A stretch of DNA of 64,000 nt from a virus: positions 1 through 64,000 of IMG/VR virus record IMGVR_UViG_3300042914_004291; one strand, 5' to 3'. Shown here piece after piece: positions 57,581 to 64,000 of the stretch (within the stretch, counting starts at the first letter, position 1; the number at the start of each line of letters is the position of its first letter). Below the pieces are notes generated by a model. It was not told where the DNA came from and did not search any database. It saw only the letters and a list, made by a program, of their open reading frames with translations. The translations under genes were made by a program, and so were the position numbers.

Positions 57581-58909
57581 TTATGAAATCAGGAAGTTTA
57601 CGAAACCTACTGAAGTGTAAGTAGTGCCGCCGCTGACACCGCCGCTTTGGCTGAGATGCAATTCATAAGATCTAGCACTGGCAGGCATTGAGAAACTAGC
57701 AACCTGATAGCTTCCTATTGTTAAAGTGTTAGTTCCGCTCCACGACAGCGTTGCCGCTGTGGCGCTATCATTCTGGTTGTACAGTGACAAACCACCAGAC
57801 ACTCCACCCATGTTCATCCCAACAGCCTCAATGCTGATGGAGGCGCCAGTAGGATGATCGGCAGGATTGATATATGCATACCCAATCACAGTTGGACTAG
57901 TCAGATTGGTTCTGCTGTACCCTGCGACTGATATCTGTCTGAAGGAGCTAGAGAATTCCCATTGACCCGAACTGTTATAATTTGTTGTGATTCCACGCCC
58001 GGTCATGAAAGGTGTTGACCCGCTGGCATACTGTATCGATGCAGTCAACCCGGAAACAAACAAAGATCCGTAAAGAAAACCATTGACTTGGTTCGGTGTT
58101 GATGACGGCACAATCTCAAACCCAGCCGGGTCGTTGATTGAGCCAGAGATAAGCCTGATCAGCACGGGACGACTGGCAAGTGGTGAATGTACATCAATTC
58201 CGCCGCTATACACATCAACAGCGCCACGAAGGCTCATGTTGACAGTCAGTGGAGTTTCGCCTGGGTCCAAGGAAAAGCTTGGACCACCCTCTGCTAGCGA
58301 TCCGGAGAACATGCTGAATGTCCCTTTGTCGGATGCGACAAAGCCACCAATGCCACTAGGATCCAGCCCGCTAGCCCACACAAAGCTTTGTGTTACAATA
58401 GTGTTCGAATTCACCAGCAGCCCAGGGCCACTGCCAAGTTCAGTGAGTTGATCAATGTCTGAGTTTGATCCGCTAAGTGTTTTCATACCAACGGTTCCAC
58501 TGACATATGTGAAATCAGAGCTTCCGCTGAAAATGTTGTTATTGTTCAATTGAATGTTTGAGTCGTTGCCACCGGGCGCCGTTGTGGCGCCCGTTAACTC
58601 AAACTGGCCAGTACTGTTGTAATTCACAGTGAGTCCAGAACCAACAAGGAACTGATTTGTTCCATCAACCGTGCGAATTGATCCAGTGATCGAGCCAGAA
58701 ACTCTTACATCGCCTCCGAAAACTGCTCGTTTTGAATTGGAACCGGAAATATAGATGAAAACATCGGTCCCAATGCTGGCAGTCGAAAAACTAGTAAGAC
58801 TACCGGCCAAGTCGCCAGCCGAACTGGAGGGGTAAATAAGCAAAGGCAACGAGCCTGAAGATATGATTCTTCCAACCCTCAACTGATCTGCACGAAAGTC
58901 AAAACTCAT
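57581..58909 (-). CDS. tail-fibre-like protein with internal repeats
   Basis: A 442-residue Ser/Gly/Thr-rich protein with short beta repeats. FLVGSGLTVNYNSTGQFELTG (about residues 87-107) is echoed by FMTGRGITTNYNSSGQWEFSS (about 304-324), a clear internal duplication. The Gly/Asn pattern is typical of trimeric fibre shafts. It overlaps the upstream gene by ATGA. Likely part of a tail fibre or another host-contact structure. Confidence 0.65.
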   Translation of the reverse strand: MSFDFRADQLRVGRIISSGSLPLLIYPSSSAGDLAGSLTSFSTASIGTDVFIYISGSNSKRAVFGGDVRVSGSITGSIRTVDGTNQFLVGSGLTVNYNSTGQFELTGATTAPGGNDSNIQLNNNNIFSGSSDFTYVSGTVGMKTLSGSNSDIDQLTELGSGPGLLVNSNTIVTQSFVWASGLDPSGIGGFVASDKGTFSMFSGSLAEGGPSFSLDPGETPLTVNMSLRGAVDVYSGGIDVHSPLASRPVLIRLISGSINDPAGFEIVPSSTPNQVNGFLYGSLFVSGLTASIQYASGSTPFMTGRGITTNYNSSGQWEFSSSFRQISVAGYSRTNLTSPTVIGYAYINPADHPTGASISIEAVGMNMGGVSGGLSLYNQNDSATAATLSWSGTNTLTIGSYQVASFSMPASARSYELHLSQSGGVSGGTTYTSVGFVNFLIS

Positions 58910-59607
58910 TGTTGTACCACTGCTAAATAATGCAGCTCGTTAAATAAAGGAGCAGATAGGCTGAGCTGAGCGCTCGTCTGTATGATGGACGCCGATGAGA
59001 TTGCAATCACATTTGCAGTGCCACTAGAACTAACATCGACAGTGCTCCAATAAAATGCTGTTGGCGTCGCGGCCAGATCAGCATATTGGAGATAGGCGTC
59101 CGAGCTGTTGCCTACGTTTTCATAACCAGCAGCAGCATAGTAAATCGTTGAGCTGCTCAAAACAGTTCGCCGCACAAATGAAGGATAGATTGGTGCGTAG
59201 ATCGCGCGATATATCAGCGCTCCAGAGAATGGTGCGGATGTTTGGATCATTGCTGTCGTGGCCGACAGGCTGCTGACAAAAAAATTAATATTGGCAGATG
59301 GGTCTGTCGTGTATTCTGGCGCTAGCGTCAACGTTATGATCGGCCTAGAGGTGAAAACAATGTTGAACGTGACACTCGCCTGAGTTTCATTGTTGAACTC
59401 AACACGATCTTCATCGTACTCGCCATAGACGATATCATCCGGATCAAACGTGAATGGATTCTGAACTAAAGGATGTGTGTTGTTGATCTGATAGGTTCTT
59501 GCACGATCAAACCATTCAGTTTGTTGTTCATACCACGACCTAGGCTGGCCGCGCGACTGGTATGTTTTCTTTGTCGTGTTTCTGCCGTAAGGTAGTATCC
59601 CAGCCAT
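58906..59607 (-). CDS. fibre- or baseplate-associated structural protein
   Basis: A 233-residue protein. The N-terminal 50 residues are charged (RSWYEQQTEWFDRARTYQI) and may be the attachment end. The rest is beta-rich and Ser/Ala/Thr-rich (SVTFNIVFTSRPIITLTLAPEY). Coupled to the downstream fibre-like gene by ATGA. An adaptor between baseplate and fibre is a reasonable guess. Confidence 0.55.
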   Translation of the reverse strand: MAGILPYGRNTTKKTYQSRGQPRSWYEQQTEWFDRARTYQINNTHPLVQNPFTFDPDDIVYGEYDEDRVEFNNETQASVTFNIVFTSRPIITLTLAPEYTTDPSANINFFVSSLSATTAMIQTSAPFSGALIYRAIYAPIYPSFVRRTVLSSSTIYYAAAGYENVGNSSDAYLQYADLAATPTAFYWSTVDVSSSGTANVIAISSASIIQTSAQLSLSAPLFNELHYLAVVQQ

Positions 59608-59634
59608 AACTGGGATAAGTATAGGAGTTTTGAA

Positions 59635-61215
59635 TCAGCCTAGGATTTCGGCTGCGATTGTTGCAAGTTGCGAACGTTCACCTTTGACCAAGGAGACGTG
59701 ACCGGCAATTGGGTTGTCTTTGAATTTCTCCACTACAGCAGTCAGGCCATTGCTCACGCTGTCAACGTCATTCCTGTCGATCTGTTCAATGTCTCCGGTT
59801 AGAACGATCTTGGTGCCCTCGCCTGCGCGAGTCAGGATTGTTTTGATCTCGTGGAGAGAGGTGTTCTGCGCTTCATCGACAATGATGAACGCGTTTGAGA
59901 TCGATCGTCCGCGAATATACGTCAACGGCTGAATCTCGATGATTCCTTCGTCGAAATACGACTGGAGAATGCTTTCTAGATGGCCTTTGTCAGATATGCG
60001 CATGGTTTCTTCAAATGAGCCACCCGAAGATTTGCGTGATTTCTTGCCATGGCTCGACTTTTCTTCCCCTCCGGCCATTCCGGCGTTTATGTTCAGAATG
60101 AAGCGCAGGTTGTCTTTGATTGGAGCCATCCATGGTTCCATCTTCTCGCTCAGTCCACCAGGAAGAAATCCAATGTCTTTACCGACAGGCATAACGGGAC
60201 GGCACACAACCAATGACGCATAACGTTTTTTGTTTAGGACTTGTTCTAAACCAGCATCGAGCACGCACAAAGATTTTCCTCCACCCGCGCGGCCTGTCAG
60301 CGTGACCAACTTGACGCCTTCATCATGCAACAGGTCAAAAGCAAGACGCTGTTCTCTGTTCCGCGGCTTGATCTTGGATGAACTTCCGCCATCTCCAGAA
60401 ACCGGTTTTAGTGGGCGTTTCGGGCCGACAAATCTTGCGAGATACGAGCTCTGGCCATTGCGCACAGATAGAAACTCGTTTGGCTTCAGGCTGCTCAGAA
60501 CATTTTCTGGCAACACGGCCTCAGCTTCCTGCCCGTTCATGCTGTACAGTTCCTGCACATCGAGCTCATCACATTCCATCAGGCCAGAATAAAGTGCGGC
60601 TGCATTTGCAACAACATTTAGTTTTCTGTAATCCTCGCACGTTATGCCAACCGTCTTACATTTGATACGCAAAACTGTGTCGCGCGAGACAAGAATGCAA
60701 GATTCATTTGCATCATAAGCCATGCAGAACTCAAGGATGGTGTTATCACCAGTGTTGTGTGACTGGAGTTCAACTGGAAGATTACGCTTGTTGGCGTCCC
60801 AGCCAGCAATATCGCCAATCGAGATGATTTTCATCATTCCAAGTCCGGGGCCGCGCGTAAACCAATGCCGCATGTCGGTGACGTCAGTAGAAATTGATTT
60901 AAGTTTTCTAACGAACTCACGCGCATTGCGTCCGACCTCGTCAGGGCGGTCTTTGTGTCGATCCATCTCTTCTAGGACGATGTACGGAATCACTATGTTG
61001 TGTTCATCAAAGGCCGCAAGAACGTTACCATCCGATAGCAAAACGTTTGTGTCAAGAATATATGTCTTGATCACTTTAGCCGCGGCCACCAGCACCTCAC
61101 CACCATCAACCTCGGCAACTGATTCAGCAGCCACCTTCACTACGCGCTTCTTCTTCCCACTATCTGCTGTTTTTTTACTTGTCGTCTTTGTTGTTGTCAT
61201 GTTTTTGTCATTCAT
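59635..61215 (-). CDS. phoH: PIN-PhoH protein (PhoH2-type ATPase)
   Basis: A 526-residue fusion. The N-terminal PIN nuclease domain has ILDTNVLL (D55), LEEMDRHK and SRDT (177-180). The C-terminal PhoH ATPase has TGRAGGGKS (Walker A about 308-315), VCRPVMPVGKDIGFLPG, AFIIVDEAQNTS (Walker B) and TGDIEQID. PhoH2 proteins are RNA-unwinding, RNA-cleaving ATPases. A Gly/Ser/Lys-rich insert lies at about 375-400. The start may be ATG 61200 (MTTTK). Phage PhoH is common, but the PIN-fused form less so. Confidence 0.9.
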   Translation of the reverse strand: MNDKNMTTTKTTSKKTADSGKKKRVVKVAAESVAEVDGGEVLVAAAKVIKTYILDTNVLLSDGNVLAAFDEHNIVIPYIVLEEMDRHKDRPDEVGRNAREFVRKLKSISTDVTDMRHWFTRGPGLGMMKIISIGDIAGWDANKRNLPVELQSHNTGDNTILEFCMAYDANESCILVSRDTVLRIKCKTVGITCEDYRKLNVVANAAALYSGLMECDELDVQELYSMNGQEAEAVLPENVLSSLKPNEFLSVRNGQSSYLARFVGPKRPLKPVSGDGGSSSKIKPRNREQRLAFDLLHDEGVKLVTLTGRAGGGKSLCVLDAGLEQVLNKKRYASLVVCRPVMPVGKDIGFLPGGLSEKMEPWMAPIKDNLRFILNINAGMAGGEEKSSHGKKSRKSSGGSFEETMRISDKGHLESILQSYFDEGIIEIQPLTYIRGRSISNAFIIVDEAQNTSLHEIKTILTRAGEGTKIVLTGDIEQIDRNDVDSVSNGLTAVVEKFKDNPIAGHVSLVKGERSQLATIAAEILG

Positions 61216-61248
61216 TCATTGTTTGGCTGGTGAAACAACTATCTTCTT

Positions 61249-61785
61249 TCACGCCGCATCAGTCAAGCCGCTGCCTTCATCATGCTGTTTTGCGCTAGTA
61301 GTGTCATCTTGTTCAATCAAGACAAACTTGGGCAAAGTTTTCGACGCAGCCTGAGACTCCAGTTTTTTCAACTGTTTCTTCTTATCGAGTTTTCGTTTGC
61401 GGACTAAATGTTGCTCAAACAGCAAACTAGACTTGATCATGATCGCGATAAGTTTCTTTTGTTTCTTCAGAGCTTGGCGCATGCGTTTTCCGGCTTCGAC
61501 ACTGTTTTTGAACAAGGTTTTGTAAACTTCGCCATTCAGTTGTTCCATCACAGCGCAATACTCGTTCCAAGTTTCTAGAAGATGTAAAGATAACACAGTG
61601 ACATCGACATTTGTACCTTCGGGTGATACGGTATTGTCTTTGACAGAGCTGGCATCCCTTGCTCGCCATTTCTGTGCTGATATCTCTTTCACGGTAGGTG
61701 GCCGATTGAACTTTTCTGCATTGGTTCGTTTGGTACCAGCCTTCTTCCATTCGTTGGTTCTTTCTAGTTTTTGGTCAGTTGCCAT
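61249..61785 (-). CDS. hypothetical basic protein
   Basis: A 178-residue Lys-rich helical protein (KRMRQALKKQKKLIAIMIKSSLLFEQHLVRKRKLDKKKQ). No recognised family. It ends 33 nt before phoH. Basic helices suggest nucleic-acid binding or an internal virion role, but neither is shown. Confidence 0.5.
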   Translation of the reverse strand: MATDQKLERTNEWKKAGTKRTNAEKFNRPPTVKEISAQKWRARDASSVKDNTVSPEGTNVDVTVLSLHLLETWNEYCAVMEQLNGEVYKTLFKNSVEAGKRMRQALKKQKKLIAIMIKSSLLFEQHLVRKRKLDKKKQLKKLESQAASKTLPKFVLIEQDDTTSAKQHDEGSGLTDAA

Positions 61786-61811
61786 GTTAGCACACAGTTT
61801 ACTATATTGAA

Positions 61812-62315
61812 TCAGTGTGACGCTTTGAACACGTCCATAAGAAGTTTTCCAATACTAAGAATCGCAGAAGCTATCAAGGCCCAGTATACCTTGCTCATGT
61901 TAGATTTTAGTTTAACAATCGCGTTGAGCTCATGAAGGTTTCGGCCACCGATCTCTTCCAGTTGTTTTTTCAGAGAGTCGTGGTCTTCGCGGATCTTCGC
62001 AATGTTTGCATCAGAATTTGCGAGGTCATGACTGGTCGGCAACCCATCCAGACTATCATTGATCGCTTGGAGGTCTTTTTCAACGGTTTTTATGTCGTGT
62101 TCAAGTCCTTGGATCTTGAAGAACAAACCTTTCTCTGGATCCATGATCTTTTCCTTGAACTTCTTGAGCTCAGATTCAGTGTTTTTCATGTTGTCGACCG
62201 TAGTCAACAGCTTGATCATGTCTCCGTGCAAAGGCGCGAGGTCACTAAGTTTTTTTGCCAACATTTCAAGAAGGATCCTGTCATCGTTGCTGTTCTGGTT
62301 GGTTGGTGGTGGCAT
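61812..62315 (-). CDS. coiled-coil protein with C-terminal membrane anchor
   Basis: A 167-residue protein with long heptad coiled coil (about 25-130) and a C-terminal hydrophobic helix (VYWALIASAILSIGKLLMDV) near residues 141-160. The tail-anchored topology resembles phage spanins or lysis-timing proteins, but no cysteine or lipobox pattern supports that. Unassigned. Confidence 0.55.
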   Translation of the reverse strand: MPPPTNQNSNDDRILLEMLAKKLSDLAPLHGDMIKLLTTVDNMKNTESELKKFKEKIMDPEKGLFFKIQGLEHDIKTVEKDLQAINDSLDGLPTSHDLANSDANIAKIREDHDSLKKQLEEIGGRNLHELNAIVKLKSNMSKVYWALIASAILSIGKLLMDVFKASH

Positions 62316-62457
62316 TGGCTCTTCGCAAACTCCTTTCGTGGTTCAATGTTGTGCTCTGTTAAACGATGTTTCAACAGAAACTAAGTATCCGCATTTGCTC
62401 CAGATTGTAGAATCGTGCTGCTTGCTATACAAGATTGAACTAGTTTGAAACAACTCC

Positions 62458-63954
62458 ATGGAAGCCAAAACAAGAAAAAAGCAAAGAAAACACACAATCA
62501 TCACTGACGAGACGCATACCAGAATTCTGTTGAAAAAAACTTCCGAGCAGATCCTCAACAGAATTTCTGCAACGAACAAATACAGTTTGATTTCTGATCG
62601 AGGCAATCATCTCGCCGTGGCAAATGACAGTTTCCAATCGATGTCAGCAAGAGCCAAAGCATGTTCGGATGCCGATGGGTTTGAAAGACTGTTGGTTTCG
62701 GAACTTTTGATCAATGCTGAGAACATCGAAAGACAATGTCATGGTGCGGGTGCTTTGTTCGCCAGAGTTCTACTGCAAACATTGACATGTGCCGACCAAG
62801 TGATCAAACATCAAACATCTAGATCGGAGATCAACGAAACCTACAACAGTTTGCGTCTAGGGCTCGTAGAACGTTACGTCAAGACTCCAGTGTGCATAGG
62901 AAAGAATGGACGTTTCAATGCCGCCAGCAAAACTTTAACACCCACAGTGTGCCGTGCATTAAACCTTGCAGGGCTTTTGGGCACAGTTTCCATCGAGAAG
63001 TACCATGATATCAACGGTGCCGCAGAATCGATTATAGAACGTTCTAGCGGCCATCGTTTCAGAGTGGATATCTTGCATGCGTTTCTCGGATCTTTGTCGA
63101 TGGGCCAGTTTGACACATGGGAGCGCACCGATGTGCGGGTTCTGATTGTTGATGGTGTTTTGAACACCGTGGCCGAGATTGACAAGATTCTGATCGGAGC
63201 AACCGAAACGAAGCAACCAACACTGATTCTATCCTCTTACTTTGAAGAAGAGATAGTTGCAACTGTTGCGGCGAACAACTTGGCAGGAAACTGTGACATA
63301 TTCTTGGCTTTGCTGCCGCGCGACAGTCTGGAAAGTGTCAACATGGCCAATGACGTGGCTGTGTGCTGTCTGTCAACTCCTATCAATGCGCATGGAGGAC
63401 ATGGCATGCTTGCGTTCCTGGAATATGCAGCGCTCTCCTCTGTGGAAAAAGTGCGAATCATCCCGGCCATTGCAACGCTGGAGATAATCAATCACAAGGC
63501 GCATAGCGCTGTGTCGACACAGATCCGTGGTTTGCAAGAAAAACTGACATCGCTGGCTTTATCAGGCACCGAAGACAAAGTAAGGGATGCCAGTTCGGAG
63601 CTCCTGAACAAAAGAATAACAAACCTGCTGAGCGACCGGGTCGTGATCAAAGTACCGGACAGTCAGGCTAGCAGTTCCATCCCGGAGTTTGATAATCAGA
63701 TCAGGTTTGCGAAATCCGTTTTGCAGTACGGCGAACTCAACAACACAAAGCAGCTCCGGAAATGGCTGACGTGGACAGTAAATAAATCAAATGACCCAGT
63801 GCTGTCAATGGTTGGGAAGAAGCTGTCTGAAGAACTATCTGTCAATTCAAGCCCCGTTCCTGGATTGACACCATATGCCGTGTTGTGGCTAGCATACTCT
63901 GTGGCAGTTCAGTATCTTGACGTCAAATGTGCTGTGGTGGTTGAGAAAGATTGA
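62458..63954 (+). CDS. divergent GroEL-like chaperonin
   Basis: A 498-residue protein that follows the group I chaperonin plan. The equatorial segment AENIERQCHGAGALFARVLLQ (about 87-107) sits where GroEL has the GDGTT ATP loop. The apical-domain run (about 185-290) has SGHRFRVDILHAFL, VRVLIVDGVLNTVAEIDKIL, TLILSSYFEEEIVATVAANNLAG and IFLALLP, each matching a GroEL apical strand. The later ELLNKRITNLLSDRVVIKV matches the return into the intermediate domain. The ATP-loop Asp and Thr residues are missing, so ATPase activity may be lost or altered. It may assist folding of phage proteins, alone or with host GroEL. Confidence 0.72.
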   Translation: MEAKTRKKQRKHTIITDETHTRILLKKTSEQILNRISATNKYSLISDRGNHLAVANDSFQSMSARAKACSDADGFERLLVSELLINAENIERQCHGAGALFARVLLQTLTCADQVIKHQTSRSEINETYNSLRLGLVERYVKTPVCIGKNGRFNAASKTLTPTVCRALNLAGLLGTVSIEKYHDINGAAESIIERSSGHRFRVDILHAFLGSLSMGQFDTWERTDVRVLIVDGVLNTVAEIDKILIGATETKQPTLILSSYFEEEIVATVAANNLAGNCDIFLALLPRDSLESVNMANDVAVCCLSTPINAHGGHGMLAFLEYAALSSVEKVRIIPAIATLEIINHKAHSAVSTQIRGLQEKLTSLALSGTEDKVRDASSELLNKRITNLLSDRVVIKVPDSQASSSIPEFDNQIRFAKSVLQYGELNNTKQLRKWLTWTVNKSNDPVLSMVGKKLSEELSVNSSPVPGLTPYAVLWLAYSVAVQYLDVKCAVVVEKD

Positions 63955-64000
63955 TGTCAGAAGCTGTTGCGTCTAGCGGATTGTTCAAGTTTTTTCTTTG
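63954..64000 (+). CDS. partial CDS cut by the window end
   Basis: ATG overlaps the chaperonin stop (TGATG). The first 15 codons read MSEAVASSGLFKFFL before the window ends. ATGA-type coupling suggests a co-expressed partner. A GroES-like cochaperonin would be the natural expectation, but nothing visible shows it. Confidence 0.5.
   Translation, partial: MSEAVASSGLFKFFL

Noticed and set aside
1-64000. tRNA genes or CRISPR arrays
   Set aside because: The short intergenic gaps contain no cloverleaf with a GTTC arm and CCA end, and no regularly spaced repeats were seen.

Overview
The window is one contiguous piece of the genome of a large tailed phage, most likely a myovirus. It carries a tape-measure protein, large baseplate or tail-hub proteins, a LysM-type baseplate protein, a T4 gp26-like tail chaperone and fibre-like proteins. 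It also carries a T4-flavoured replication set: UvsX/RecA, gp32-like SSB, family A DNA polymerase, prim-pol primase, DnaB-type helicase and FEN nuclease. Terminase, portal and major capsid genes are not in this window, so the genome is longer. Host-type promoters (TTGACA, 17 bp, TA-rich -10) point to a sigma70-type host, probably a proteobacterium. The host itself cannot be named from sequence alone.

Layout. 0-9.2 kb: GMP reductase, a small zincin, a glycosyltransferase, a complete MnmA tRNA thiouridylase, several unknown proteins and an ADP-ribosyltransferase-like protein. 9.2-15.5 kb: replication and recombination. Here uvsX is broken into two genes by an atypically split intein, with a Vsr-like homing endonuclease gene between the halves, followed by the SSB, a degenerate HD protein and an exonuclease-less family A polymerase. 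15.5-31.2 kb: tail and baseplate genes on the minus strand, interrupted by three small plus-strand genes. 31.2-35.5 kb: Nudix hydrolase, a membrane zincin and a divergent MoxR/VWA pair. 35.5-42.2 kb: a plus-strand operon for dUTPase, FEN nuclease, helicase and class I ribonucleotide reductase. 42.2-46.2 kb: a tightly overlapping minus-strand operon of accessory proteins, including tandem paralogues and a DUF192 protein. 46.2-53.4 kb: thymidylate synthase, a ClpP-type protease, a DHFR fusion and small genes. 53.4-56.3 kb: a DUF6011 protein and the prim-pol primase. 56.4-59.6 kb: fibre or appendage proteins. 59.6-64 kb: PIN-PhoH, two unknown proteins and a divergent GroEL-like chaperonin.

How the genes work together. 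Nucleotide supply (GuaC, Dut, NrdA/B, ThyA, DHFR, Nudix) feeds a self-sufficient replisome. MnmA, the ART-like protein, ClpP, the chaperonin and MoxR/VWA look like tools for adjusting host translation and protein quality control. Early and replication genes have recognisable sigma70 promoters. Several of these place the start codon only 9-10 nt after the -10 box, which predicts leaderless mRNAs. The structural genes lack such promoters.

Most notable observations: (1) the fractured uvsX with a roughly 15-residue N-intein and an endonuclease gene between the halves; (2) the repeated -35/17/-10/9-10 nt/ATG arrangement; (3) a related in-frame insert of about 110 nt shared by the DNA polymerase and primase genes, the latter losing its normal end and running about 490 nt into the next gene; (4) a chaperonin without the usual GDGTT ATP motif; (5) a possible +1 frameshift in the tail chaperone pair. 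No tRNA gene or CRISPR array was found, and no gene-free stretch exceeds 300 bases.
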